NCBI GenBank assembly: GCA_919902775.1
Contig: CAKKRJ010000004.1
Location: 1-64,000, forward strand
Source: Burkholderiaceae bacterium
GTDB taxonomy: Bacteria > Pseudomonadota > Gammaproteobacteria > Burkholderiales > Burkholderiaceae_C
Reading direction: 5' to 3'
DNA length: 64,000 nt
Made by a program: the position numbers and the translations under genes. The notes under the pieces were generated by a model. It was not told the origin of the DNA, did no database searches, and worked only from the letters and a program-made list of their open reading frames with translations. Positions 1 to 9,930 of this stretch are shown here, piece after piece; position 1 is the stretch's first letter; each line of letters starts with the position of its first letter.

Positions 1-55
1 GAGTCCCGAGTCCCGAGTCCCGAGTCCCGAGTCCCGAGTCCCGAGTCCCGAGTCC
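1..55. repeat. Heptanucleotide tandem repeat (GAGTCCC)n
   Basis: Seven perfect copies of the 7-base unit GAGTCCC plus six bases of an eighth run from the first base of the window, so the array probably continues to the left. It ends 21 bases short of the rmlC stop codon and lies outside any gene seen here. A pure 7-mer array is prone to slipped-strand copy-number change; whether it affects a gene to the left cannot be seen. Confidence 0.95.
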
Positions 56-76
56 ATTTTCTTGTTGTTATCCATG

Positions 77-628
77 CTATGCAAAAACCTCTGCCTCACC
101 CAAAACCTTAGCAGCAGCATCTTTCGCAGCCAATTTAGGTTCTCCATCAAGTGGCCACTCAATTCCTACTGCTGGATCGTTCCACAGCAAGCTACGCTCA
201 TGTTCTGGAAACCAATAATCGGTAGTTTTGTATAAAAATTCTGCGCTTTCACTGGTGACAACGAACCCATGCGCAAAACCCGGAGGAATCCACAGCTGGC
301 GCTTATTTTCAGAAGTCAGCTCAACACCCACCCACTTTCCGAAATTGGGTGACGAACGTCGCAAATCTACAGAAACGTCGAACACAGATCCACTGATCAC
401 ACGAACCAATTTGCCCTGAGGGTGCTGAATTTGATAGTGAAGTCCGCGCAGCACATTGCATTCAGACCGACTATGGTTATCCTGCACAAAATTCACGTTC
501 AAGCCTGTAGCAGCCTCGAAATCGCGTTGATTAAAGCTTTCGGAAAAGAAACCTTGTGCGGCGTCTAAGACCCGCGGCTCCAGCATCAGTACATCTGGCA
601 AAGCCAGCTTGGTGACTTGGAAGGGCAT
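77..628 (-). CDS. rmlC: dTDP-4-dehydrorhamnose 3,5-epimerase RmlC
   Basis: 183 aa, the normal RmlC length. It epimerises C3 and C5 of dTDP-4-keto-6-deoxyglucose in the cytoplasmic dTDP-rhamnose pathway. The family core is visible: RGLHYQ (residues 61-66) with the catalytic His64, the cupin strand RQLWIPPGFAHGF (about 110-122) and the active-site tyrosine in YKTTDYW (about 133-139). It is the last gene of the operon seen here, three bases after the preceding glycosyltransferase. No rmlD is in the window, so either it lies further left or the 3,5-epimerised ketosugar goes to a product other than rhamnose. Confidence 0.93.
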   Translation of the reverse strand: MPFQVTKLALPDVLMLEPRVLDAAQGFFSESFNQRDFEAATGLNVNFVQDNHSRSECNVLRGLHYQIQHPQGKLVRVISGSVFDVSVDLRRSSPNFGKWVGVELTSENKRQLWIPPGFAHGFVVTSESAEFLYKTTDYWFPEHERSLLWNDPAVGIEWPLDGEPKLAAKDAAAKVLGEAEVFA

Positions 629-631
629 AAG

Positions 632-1357
632 TTAAATAGTCCTTGAATTATCAGTACGAACCTTCATGGCACCATGAAAACCAATCAAATTACTCCCATG
701 CTGTCGGTAAAGCGCTAGCGGTTCGGAAATCACAAAGCATGATCGTTGCTCGCATGCCAAGTCGCAGATCAACTCATCATGGGCGAATTTTTCGTCATGA
801 GGTCTTTGAGTCTGGCTCAGTTCTGAGTCGAGCACCTTTAACAAAGACCGAGAAACAGTCAATGTGAATCCAGGCCAAAAGCGCCCGCCACGCATTTCCT
901 CAAGGGTCAGAGGTCTGGTGGAGTCGATATCCGGAAAGCTCACTCCGAGCCAGTTCAGGCTTCTGTCAACGACTTTTGCGCTGTGCGCAACCAAGTCATA
1001 GTCCTTCGTTGTCAATACAGCACTGACTTGACTCAATTTATGAGGCAACCAAACATCGTCTTGATCGCAAAACGCTACATGCGTTCCTTTGCACATGGAC
1101 GCAGCTTTTAAAAAGTTTCGCCCATATCCAAGGCGCACGGTGTTTTGCTCAAACCGGACTGGAAAGGGGGCATGCAGAGCGAAACTTTTGATCAGCGAGA
1201 CGGTATCGTCCCTGGAACCGTCGTCAGTAATGATCAATTCCAACGGTGACCAATCCTGCGCCGCAAGACTCTTGAGCTGATCCTGCAAATACAGCCCTCC
1301 GTTGTAGGTCGCCATGGCCACTGATATGGTTGAACGCGCCTTCATCACTTTATCCAA
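632..1357 (-). CDS. Family 2 glycosyltransferase
   Basis: 241 aa with a GT-A fold N-terminus: VAMATYNGG (about residues 13-21) for nucleotide binding, ITDDGSRDDT (about 43-52) and the DxD-like motif FCDQDDVW (about 96-103). The C-terminal part fits rhamnosyl- and aminosugar-transferase members of GT2, but donor and acceptor cannot be read from sequence. It starts 16 bases after rmlA and ends 3 bases before rmlC, so it is part of the operon and may use the sugar made by its neighbours. An internal Met at residue 5 is an alternative start. Confidence 0.85.
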   Translation of the reverse strand: MDKVMKARSTISVAMATYNGGLYLQDQLKSLAAQDWSPLELIITDDGSRDDTVSLIKSFALHAPFPVRFEQNTVRLGYGRNFLKAASMCKGTHVAFCDQDDVWLPHKLSQVSAVLTTKDYDLVAHSAKVVDRSLNWLGVSFPDIDSTRPLTLEEMRGGRFWPGFTLTVSRSLLKVLDSELSQTQRPHDEKFAHDELICDLACEQRSCFVISEPLALYRQHGSNLIGFHGAMKVRTDNSRTI

Positions 1358-1373
1358 GACTTGAACATCAGTT

Positions 1374-2242
1374 TTATTTGATTAGACTAAGCAAATATTG
1401 CCCATACGCGTTTTTCTTCAACGGCTCAGCCAATTTTTGCAACTGCTCCGCCTTGATCCACCCTTGCCGATATACAATTTCTTCCGGGCAAGACACCATC
1501 AAGCCCTGGCGTTTTTGCAGGGTAGCAATGAACCCTGCCGCCTCTAGCAAGCTGTCGTGCGTACCCGTATCCAGCCAAGCATAACCACGCCGCATCATTT
1601 CAACGTTCAACTGGCCCATCTCAAGGTAACGCCTGTTGACATCCGTGATTTCTAGCTCACCCCGAGCAGAAGGCTTCACTTCGGCGGCAATGTCACACAC
1701 CTGTTGATCGTAAAAATACAAGCCAGTTACAGCATATTTGCTCTTTGGCTTCTGTGGTTTTTCCTCGATGCTGATGGCTCTGTAAGCTGAATCGAACTCC
1801 ACCACACCATAACGCTCCGGGTCATGCACATGGTAGGCAAACACGCTGGCCCCCACTGCCCGCGCATCAGCACTGGCCAGAAGGCCACCCAATTCATGCC
1901 CATAGAAAATGTTGTCACCCAAAACCAGCGCGCTGGGCTGGTTGCCCACAAAATCACGGCCAATGATGAACGCTTGCGCCAACCCGTCTGGGCTGGACTG
2001 CACTGCGTACTGAATATTCATGCCCCACTGGCTGCCGTCACCCAAGAGCTCAGTGAAACGAGGCGTGTCTTGCGGCGTGCTGATCAGCAACACATCGCGG
2101 ATTCCAGCCAGCATCAGCGTGGTCAGCGGGTAGTACACCATGGGCTTGTCGTAAACCGGCATGAGCTGCTTGCTGACGGCCTGTGTCACAGGGTACAAAC
2201 GGGTGCCAGAGCCACCCGCCAAAATAATACCTTTACGGGCGG

Positions 2243-2246
<4 letters not shown>
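1374..2246 (-). CDS. rmlA: Glucose-1-phosphate thymidylyltransferase RmlA
   Basis: 290 aa, matching family length. It makes dTDP-glucose from dTTP and glucose-1-phosphate, the entry step for dTDP-6-deoxysugars. The pyrophosphorylase signature [14 protein letters not shown] is near residues 6-19, followed by [17 protein letters not shown] and VLGDNIFYG, and [19 protein letters not shown] holds the sugar-binding residues. I chose the ATG at 2246 because it overlaps the rmlB stop as ATGA; a start 11 codons upstream would run deep into rmlB. Confidence 0.95.
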
Positions 2247-3336
<1,090 letters not shown>

Positions 3337-3340
<4 letters not shown>

Positions 3341-4575
3341 ACGATTTTTGAAGCCTGCCCCATCACATTTGCGATGGCATCACACGTCTTCTGAATCTCA
3401 CTACCAGTCAAAGTGGGGTGAACCAGCCACATCAAACTGGTTTCACCCAAATCTTTGGCAACCGGCAATCGAGCAGCTGGTCGCCAGCCCGTGTTGTCAA
3501 AGGCTTTTTCCAGATACACCTCAGAGCAGCTGCCCTGGTAACAAGGCACACCCGCCGCATTGATTTCGGCAATGATCCGATCCCGACTCCAGCCAGGCGA
3601 CAGATTTTCAGGGCGAACATAAGCATAAAACTTGTACTGGGCATGCACGCAGCCAGCGGCGCCACACCGGCCGGGGCAAGATGCACAGCCAAACCTTGGC
3701 AACCTCGCTGCACCACCATCACCAGTAAATGGGGCCAACGCAGCAGCCAACTTCTCGGCATTGGCCTGACGCTTGCTCGTCCAATCCGCCATACGTCGCA
3801 GCTGAATCCGCCCAATGACCGCCTGCATCTCCAACATACGCCAGTTGGAGCCAAAACTCTCATGCAACCATCGAAACCCCGGCGGGTGCTGTCGCTCGTA
3901 CACCGCCTCGTAACTCTTGCCATGGTCCTTGAACGACCACATCGCCCGCCAAAGCGCCTCGTCATTCGTTGTCACCATGCCGCCCTCGCCACCGGTGGTC
4001 ATGATCTTGTCCTGGCAAAAACTCCAGGCTCCCACATGGCCAATGCTGCCCACAGGCCGACCCTTGTAACGCGCCCCATGCGCCTGGGCGCAATCCTCAA
4101 TCACCTTCAAGCCACGCTCAGCCGCCAACGCCATGATCGGGTCCATGTCGCACGGCCAACCCGCCAAATGCACACACACCACCGCCTTGGTCCGGGGCGA
4201 TAACACCGCTGCAATGGTACGGGCCGACAAATTACCGCTGTCCGCTTCCACATCAGCAAAAACAGGCACCGCGCCCGCATTGACCACACACGAAATCGAT
4301 GCAATGAAAGTGCGAGGCGTGACCACCACCTCATCGCCCGGCCCCACGCCCAAAGCCTTCAGCGCCACGTCGAGTGCCAGCGTGCCATTGGCCAGCGCAA
4401 CCGCGTGCGCCGTGCCGCACCAGGCGGCAAACTCCTTTTCAAACTCGCGGGTCTCGGTGCCCGTCCAATAGTTCACTTTGTTGGACATCACCACACGGTG
4501 CACTGCATTGGCCTCTTCGGAGGTGAAACTGGGCCAGGGTGAAAACGTCGTATTTAGCACAACTATTCCAATCAA
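3337..4575 (-). CDS. DegT/DnrJ/EryC1 family sugar aminotransferase with a Cys-rich insert
   Basis: 412 aa PLP enzyme, probably acting on the dTDP-4-keto-6-deoxyhexose made by the adjacent RmlA/RmlB to give a dTDP-4-amino-4,6-dideoxysugar (viosamine or thomosamine type; stereochemistry not predictable). Visible landmarks: [21 protein letters not shown] (about 64-84, split here for reading), EDCAQAHGA with the PLP-ring Asp, and [15 protein letters not shown] with the Schiff-base lysine. Near residues 300-315 there is a cysteine cluster, [14 protein letters not shown], just before the AQYKFYAYV strand; this is unusual for the family and could bind metal. It overlaps rmlB by ATGA. Confidence 0.88.
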
Positions 4576-4583
4576 AAATTATT

Positions 4584-5591
4584 TCAACCAGCTCGACACA
4601 AGTCTCTAAAGTGCGCAATCTTTACTTCCTGCTCGGAGATGAACTCAAGTGGTTCTGGGCTCCACGAATCAGTGGGCATAAGCTTGCAAATGGAATGGTC
4701 TTCTTCGAACACCATGCGATTGACTTTGGCGCTTGATTCAAAGAAAGGCTGAACAATTTTCTGCGCATGCTCATCTTTCACATTGCAAGTCAGCAAGCGA
4801 CTCATGAAATTTGTCCGATCGTTTCGGATCTGATGCGGAAAGAAATTCTGCAAAGAATAGGAGTACCCAAATGTGGACGAAATCATTGTGAAAGGGAACA
4901 TGAAAATACTCATGTAACCTTCATATGAATAGTCGATGTTAAATAACGAGCCAAGTCTTGCAAGTTGTTTCTTGATCCTGACATCACCGACAGGCGCTTG
5001 CCAAACGGAGTTCGAGCCATGGAAGGTATTTACACCATCTTCTAGTTTCAAAGTGGCAAGTGTTCCGGGGTGCACCATACCGATGTGATAGGGCTCAAGC
5101 GCATTCTCAAGTGCCAATGGCCATGCACACTCGTACTCGTATGAACTCAAATCCACTCTGCCACTGATATTGAATGAAATATTCTCGATGTACTGCGCCA
5201 CCGCATCCAGCTGCGCGTAGAGGTCTTTATCTGGCGCGACCCCCAAAAACAAAAAGTCACCGCACCAGTCAAGCTTGTACCGCCTCAGATCTGCTTTGGC
5301 AATATCACAGCCCTTGAACTGCTCAACCGCTGGAATGATCAACTTGCCTGATTTGAATGTCCAACCATGGTATTTGCAGGTGTTGGCCTGATTGCCAAAA
5401 TCCGTCAAATAGATCAAAGTGCCACGGTGTGCACAACGGTTGTCAAAGGCAACGTAATCGCCACCATCATTGAAAACTACCACATCACCGATCGGCGTCT
5501 TGAACCGCAAAAAGTCACCATCGTTGGGCAACTCATTGCGATGGCAGACCATGTGCCAATACTTCTGAAACAGCTTAATTCCAAGGTCCAT
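4584..5591 (-). CDS. Rieske non-heme iron oxygenase, alpha-subunit type
   Basis: About 335 aa. The N-terminal Rieske [2Fe-2S] ligands are C-x-H (CAH in NRCAHRGT) and C-x2-H (CKYH in CKYHGW), about 16 residues apart. The C-terminal catalytic domain carries ENALEPYHIGMVHPG, the expected mononuclear-iron helix with two histidines. The family hydroxylates, demethylates or otherwise oxidises small molecules using reductase partners; no reductase is nearby. Between an acyltransferase and a sugar aminotransferase it may oxidise the acyl group or the sugar (inference). The ATG at 5591 lies one base after the upstream stop and begins at MDLGIKLFQKYWH; an upstream start would add nine residues. Confidence 0.82.
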   Translation of the reverse strand: MDLGIKLFQKYWHMVCHRNELPNDGDFLRFKTPIGDVVVFNDGGDYVAFDNRCAHRGTLIYLTDFGNQANTCKYHGWTFKSGKLIIPAVEQFKGCDIAKADLRRYKLDWCGDFLFLGVAPDKDLYAQLDAVAQYIENISFNISGRVDLSSYEYECAWPLALENALEPYHIGMVHPGTLATLKLEDGVNTFHGSNSVWQAPVGDVRIKKQLARLGSLFNIDYSYEGYMSIFMFPFTMISSTFGYSYSLQNFFPHQIRNDRTNFMSRLLTCNVKDEHAQKIVQPFFESSAKVNRMVFEEDHSICKLMPTDSWSPEPLEFISEQEVKIAHFRDLCRAG

Positions 5592-5592
5592 A

Positions 5593-6228
5593 TCAAAGCC
5601 TCTTTGCAGGCGGTGCATAAACCACTGTGTCGGCGGGCACAGAACGCATCACAACGGCCCCAGCACCAATGCGCGCACCAGTCCCAATTTTGACTTTTGG
5701 CAAAACACGCGAACCGCTTCCAAAAAATGCACACTCCTCAACCTGGACCCACCCTGTTAAATCGACATGTGAACTCAAAGTCGAAAAACTGCCTAGTCGA
5801 ACATCGTGGCCAATACTGGCATTACCGTTGATGGCACACAAATCTCCAACGACTGCATCGGCCGACACGAAAGCCTGCGGGCAGAGCACTACACCTTCAC
5901 CCAGCCTGGCTGAACGCGCAATAACTGCAGAAGGATGAATGAGGGTAGCAAAAGTCGCACCCTTGTTCTTGAGTTCCGAAAACAGAGATTTTTTTGCCCT
6001 AGGGTCACCAATGGCCATCAGCAATTGATCACCAGGCTGCGGGGTAAAGGCAGAAATGCTTCCTAGATAAGGGACAGAGTACGGAAAACCTTGCAAAGCA
6101 TTTGAGTTGTCATCCAGAAAACCTGTCACAGAGATGCTTTTGCCTAAGTCGACGAGATCCTCAACCCAGTTGATCAACTCGCGCGCAAATGCGCCACAAC
6201 CCACCAAGATCAATCTTTTTGCCATCAT
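5593..6228 (-). CDS. NeuD/PglD-type sugar O/N-acyltransferase
   Basis: About 211 aa. The N-terminus RLILVGCGAFARELINWVEDL is the PglD/NeuD Rossmann-like sugar-binding domain, and from about residue 90 there is a left-handed beta-helix of hexapeptide repeats (SAVIARSARLGEGVVL, NASIGHDVRLG, AVVMRS). PglD relatives transfer acetyl from acetyl-CoA to the 4-amino group of a UDP- or dTDP-4-amino sugar, and some use other acyl donors. Lying next to an ACP/KAS III block and a sugar aminotransferase, it is the best candidate for putting an acyl group on the amino sugar. The ATGATG start overlaps the SDR stop. Confidence 0.85.
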   Translation of the reverse strand: MMAKRLILVGCGAFARELINWVEDLVDLGKSISVTGFLDDNSNALQGFPYSVPYLGSISAFTPQPGDQLLMAIGDPRAKKSLFSELKNKGATFATLIHPSAVIARSARLGEGVVLCPQAFVSADAVVGDLCAINGNASIGHDVRLGSFSTLSSHVDLTGWVQVEECAFFGSGSRVLPKVKIGTGARIGAGAVVMRSVPADTVVYAPPAKRL

Positions 6229-6989
6229 CGCACCGTGTAGCCGCCGTCTACAAACATGGTCGTACCTGTCACCCAACGACTGGCCGGACTCAATAAATAG
6301 ACTGCAGCCTGTGCGACATCAGCCGGAGTACCAAAGCCAAGCAAGTGTGAATTGGCATAGGCTTGAGCTGCATCGTCCCCACTGCCTTTGGTCAAGCGCT
6401 CATGCATAGCGGTTTGAACTGCGCCGGCCGCAATAGAGTTAACCCTGATCTGCCTTGGCGCCAGCTCACATGCAAGCGAACGAACCATGCCATCGATAGC
6501 TGCCTTAGCTGCACTGTATGCCGTCATGCCAACCTGACCGGTTGACCCTGCAACCGACGACATGAATACCAAAGAAGCCCCATCAACCAACGCATTTTTT
6601 CCGCTCAAGGCCCTGGCCATCCCGAAAGCAGCAAACAAACTGCTGCCTAGCACATCTTCAAGCTGCGCCTGTTTGATCATTCGCACAGGGCGAATCATCT
6701 CAATGCCTGCTGAATGGAATACGCCATTCAAAGGGCCAGTGGTCTCCAGCAAACCTTTCACCCAATCATTGGTTTGATCTGCAGTCTCCAGAGCTGTCGC
6801 AAAAGCCAGATGACCCGTTCCAATAAGAGAAGTCAAAGTTTCGTTCAGTCGTTCTTCATCTCGACCATTCAGTACTACACGAGCACCACACTCTGCCAAT
6901 AACATGGCCGTAGCACGACCAATGCCCGAGGACGCCCCCGTAACCAGGAACGTCATCCCCTGAAGGACATCATTTCTAAACAAGTTCAT
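6225..6989 (-). CDS. SDR-family 3-oxoacyl-ACP reductase-like enzyme
   Basis: 254 aa classical short-chain dehydrogenase. TGASSGIGRA near the N-terminus binds the cofactor, SSVAGSTGQ supplies the catalytic Ser and YSAAKAAIDG the Tyr-x3-Lys. VNSIAAGAVQT and the VTGTTMFVDGGYT end are typical of FabG-like members. Directly after KAS III-ACP-KAS III it most likely reduces a 3-ketoacyl-ACP to a 3-hydroxyacyl-ACP (context inference). The start at 6989 is chosen for its ATGA overlap with the preceding gene; a longer form would begin at 7010. Confidence 0.85.
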   Translation of the reverse strand: MNLFRNDVLQGMTFLVTGASSGIGRATAMLLAECGARVVLNGRDEERLNETLTSLIGTGHLAFATALETADQTNDWVKGLLETTGPLNGVFHSAGIEMIRPVRMIKQAQLEDVLGSSLFAAFGMARALSGKNALVDGASLVFMSSVAGSTGQVGMTAYSAAKAAIDGMVRSLACELAPRQIRVNSIAAGAVQTAMHERLTKGSGDDAAQAYANSHLLGFGTPADVAQAAVYLLSPASRWVTGTTMFVDGGYTVR

Positions 6990-8047
6990 GAATGAATCGT
7001 CTCCACGCATTTAAGGGGGCCGACATCCAAAGAAGCGCCCGCCCACGAATAGCCCACACCGAAACCGAACATGCCTAAACGCATAGATTCACTAGATAAG
7101 CGGTCTCGAAGATTGGTAGTCATCAACAGTGGGATCGACGCGCAACTTGTGTTGCCGTATTGATCAATGTTGATCGGAGCCTTTTCAGCACCAAGCTTCG
7201 ACTTCTTGATCAGATGCCTGAGCATGAACATATTGGCCTGGTGCAACAAAAAACCATCATGCTTGTCCAGCGACAAACCTGAAGACAAAATAGTTTCATT
7301 CACCAATGCCGGAACAGCCTTCAGTGTGAAATTGAAAATTTCACCACCGTCCATGTACAAGCAATCTGCATCTTTATCAATTAACCGTTCGTCTTTACAG
7401 AGAGAATAATCTTTAAATCCACCACGAGGCACGATCAAATTTTTCGCACCGCGGCCATCCGTCCCCATCACGAAGGAGGCTTTTTGTGCGACTGAAGCTT
7501 CAATGGCTGTAACAGTTCCGGCATCACCAAAAAGCAAAGCTGTCGACCGATCTTTAGGATCAACTATCTTGCTAATAGTGTCTCCAACAGCCAACAAGAC
7601 CCGACTGGCCGCTCCCGTCTGCACCATCGTCATTCCTAGCCATAACGCATACGGATAGCCCGAACAGCCAAGGTTCACATCAAAGGCAATGCATGCTGGG
7701 GAAATCTGCAGTTCTGCCTGTAAAGCGCACGCGGATGCAGGCAATCTGAAGTCAGGCGTTTGTGAAACAAAAATCAGCGCATCGACCGACGCGGGGTCCC
7801 AATCCAATTGCCGTAGTAGATGTGCGCCCGCCTTGGCACATAAGTTTCTTGTTGATGTGCTTTCATCAGTCCAATACCGATTTTCAACACCAATCATTTT
7901 GACAACGTCTTTGACGGCGGCCTCGCCAAACTCGCCATCAAAGTGGGAGTTGTCAACTTTACGACCTGGTAAACATGAAACAACCCCCGCAATGGCAGCG
8001 CCCGAAACCTGTACCGTACGCCCTACAGCATTGGACTGATCTGTCAT
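6986..8047 (-). CDS. 3-oxoacyl-ACP synthase III-like condensing enzyme (copy 1)
   Basis: 353 aa thiolase-fold KAS III. The catalytic triad is visible: Cys in NLGCSGYPYAL, His in LLHQANMFM and Asn in YGNTSCASIP. FabH enzymes condense an acyl-CoA with malonyl-ACP. This is the second of two non-identical copies flanking a dedicated ACP, which suggests a special-purpose acyl chain rather than housekeeping fatty-acid initiation. Two bases separate it from the acp stop, and it overlaps the SDR gene by ATGA. Confidence 0.9.
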   Translation of the reverse strand: MTDQSNAVGRTVQVSGAAIAGVVSCLPGRKVDNSHFDGEFGEAAVKDVVKMIGVENRYWTDESTSTRNLCAKAGAHLLRQLDWDPASVDALIFVSQTPDFRLPASACALQAELQISPACIAFDVNLGCSGYPYALWLGMTMVQTGAASRVLLAVGDTISKIVDPKDRSTALLFGDAGTVTAIEASVAQKASFVMGTDGRGAKNLIVPRGGFKDYSLCKDERLIDKDADCLYMDGGEIFNFTLKAVPALVNETILSSGLSLDKHDGFLLHQANMFMLRHLIKKSKLGAEKAPINIDQYGNTSCASIPLLMTTNLRDRLSSESMRLGMFGFGVGYSWAGASLDVGPLKCVETIHS

Positions 8048-8049
8048 GT

Positions 8050-8280
8050 TCAGCCTTTCTTGGCTGCAGCGATCAGGTTTTCAATGTCAGCAATGGTTTT
8101 GCACTCACCCAACGCCTTACCTTCAAGCATGACCCCAAAACAATCGTCCGCCAATGCAATGGTGGAAACAATCGCCAGCGAGTCCCAGGCCGCCTCACCC
8201 GAGTGCAGCTCAAATTCGGAAGAAATCTTGCTTGCATCAACCTCAAAAATTTCGGCCATGCCTTCATAAAATTCGCTCAT
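8050..8280 (-). CDS. Acyl carrier protein
   Basis: 76 aa acidic protein with the phosphopantetheine motif WDSLAIVS, whose Ser (about residue 34) carries the prosthetic group. Its divergence from a housekeeping AcpP (no DSLDTVEL) and its place between two KAS III genes mark it as a cluster-specific carrier. A purine-rich AGAAAAAGATG stretch precedes the start. Confidence 0.9.
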   Translation of the reverse strand: MSEFYEGMAEIFEVDASKISSEFELHSGEAAWDSLAIVSTIALADDCFGVMLEGKALGECKTIADIENLIAAAKKG

Positions 8281-8293
8281 CTTTTTCTCCAGG

Positions 8294-9316
8294 TTAAAAA
8301 TTCAATAAACACGCTGCCCAAGAATACCCAACGCCGAAACCCACCAGCATGAGCCTTTGCCCGCGAATGAGCCTTCCTTGGTGGATCAACTTGAACAGCG
8401 CCATTGGGATGGTGGACGAAACCGTGTTGCCACAGTCATCCATGGTGATTGGTAATTTCTCTTCAGGCACCTTCAATTTTTTCCGCAAGGCTTCAAGCAT
8501 GAACTTGTTAGCCTGATGCAGCACAAAGAAATCAATATCCTCTTTGCTCTTACCAGCCTTCAGCAAGAGCGTATCCGCAGCTTTGGGCACCTCTTTCAAT
8601 GAAAAGGCCATCACCTCAGCACCGTTCATGTACAAATTCTCACGACTTCTGACGTTACCAGAGTCGTCAGTTTGCTCAGTTGACGTGTCGCAAGACTTGG
8701 GCAACCGATACATACCGGCTTCAACGATCAAATTTTTCGCACCTGCCCCATCTGTCCCAAAGACAAATGGCCCAATCGCTTCTTCTGCATCCTCACTTGC
8801 CACAACGGCTGTTGCTGCGGATGCGTCACCAAACAAGGTGCGCACGCTTTTATCTAGAGGGTGAATGTATTTGGAATACGTATCAGCTGTTAAAAGCAAT
8901 ATGCAACGCGCAGCTCCTGTTTCTATCAAGCCTTTTGCCATTGACAATCCGTAGACAAACCCAGAACACCCAAGGTTGATGTCCAAGGCCCCTGCCTGGC
9001 GTGAAATACCCAACCGATCTTGCAGCACGCACGCTGTAGTAGGAAGCACGTAGTCAGGGGCTTGAGTACAGAGAATGATGAAGTCCACATCCTGCGCTGC
9101 GACCTGCCCTTGCGCAAACAAGTTGCGAGCAGCTTCGTAAGCCATATCTCCAGCCGTTTGGTGTTCGCTGGCAATGCGCCTTTCGCTGATGCCTGTTTTT
9201 TCAAGAATCTTCTCAGCAGGCCATTCAGGATAGAGCTTTGCCAACTCATCATTGCCCAGGACCGTATCTGGCAAATAAACCGCTATATCTTTAAGACGTG
9301 CACTGACTTTTTTCAT
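8294..9316 (-). CDS. 3-oxoacyl-ACP synthase III-like condensing enzyme (copy 2)
   Basis: 340 aa KAS III with intact catalytic residues: Cys in DINLGCSGFVYG, His in FVLHQANKFM and Asn in CGNTVSSTIP. It resembles copy 1 in architecture but differs clearly in sequence, including the loop after IVEAGMYRL, so the two may have different acyl specificities or form a heterodimer (inference). It overlaps the initiating-transferase gene by ATGA. Confidence 0.9.
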   Translation of the reverse strand: MKKVSARLKDIAVYLPDTVLGNDELAKLYPEWPAEKILEKTGISERRIASEHQTAGDMAYEAARNLFAQGQVAAQDVDFIILCTQAPDYVLPTTACVLQDRLGISRQAGALDINLGCSGFVYGLSMAKGLIETGAARCILLLTADTYSKYIHPLDKSVRTLFGDASAATAVVASEDAEEAIGPFVFGTDGAGAKNLIVEAGMYRLPKSCDTSTEQTDDSGNVRSRENLYMNGAEVMAFSLKEVPKAADTLLLKAGKSKEDIDFFVLHQANKFMLEALRKKLKVPEEKLPITMDDCGNTVSSTIPMALFKLIHQGRLIRGQRLMLVGFGVGYSWAACLLNF

Positions 9317-9930
9317 TTTGATTGCTCAGAAGACTTCATGACCGGTGATCCTGTGAACGCAGACATTGTGGCCTCACCAGCACCGCTAATTCCATCGCGC
9401 ACCAGCACCTTTTTGACGGTGAGCCAGAGAATCTTTATGTCCAACCACAGGCTCTTATTGTCCACGTACCAAACATCGAGCTTGAATTTATCTTCCCAGC
9501 TGATGGCGTTACGGCCATTCACCTGCGCCCAGCCGGTGACGCCCGGTCGTACCTCGTGCCTACGTGCCTGCTCTGGGGAGTAAAGTGGCAAGTACTGCAT
9601 CAATAGCGGGCGTGGCCCCACCAGACTCATCTCGCCTTTGAGCACGTTCCATAGTTCTGGCAATTCGTCCAGGCTGCTGGAGCGCAAAAAGCGGCCAAAG
9701 GACGTCAGACGCACGGCGTCTGGTAACAGCTTGCCGTCGGGGCCGCATTCGCTAGTCATGGTCCGGAACTTAACCATCTTGAATGGGACGCCATGCAGCC
9801 CAGGACGTACTTGGGTAAAAAAGACTGGGCTTCCCAGTTTTCGGCGCACGTACCAGGTCAGAAATGCCAATGGCAGCGCCAAGACCACCAGACCAAAGAC
9901 TGCAGCAGTGAAGTCAAAAAACCGCTTCAA
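9313..9930 (-). CDS. PglC-like initiating phosphoglycosyl transferase
   Basis: 205 aa small monotopic phosphoglycosyl transferase. One N-terminal membrane segment (about residues 4-26, FFDFTAAVFGLVVLALPLAF) is followed by SPVFFTQVRPGLHG, FKMVKFRTM, LDELPELWNVLKGEMSLVGPRPL and EVRPGVTGWAQVNGRN, all signatures of the PglC/WcaJ catalytic domain. It moves a sugar-1-phosphate from UDP-sugar to undecaprenyl phosphate at the inner membrane, starting the repeat unit. The length lacks the WcaJ N-terminal domain. The start codon is TTG in a TTGA overlap with the upstream stop. Confidence 0.92.
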   Translation of the reverse strand: MKRFFDFTAAVFGLVVLALPLAFLTWYVRRKLGSPVFFTQVRPGLHGVPFKMVKFRTMTSECGPDGKLLPDAVRLTSFGRFLRSSSLDELPELWNVLKGEMSLVGPRPLLMQYLPLYSPEQARRHEVRPGVTGWAQVNGRNAISWEDKFKLDVWYVDNKSLWLDIKILWLTVKKVLVRDGISGAGEATMSAFTGSPVMKSSEQSK

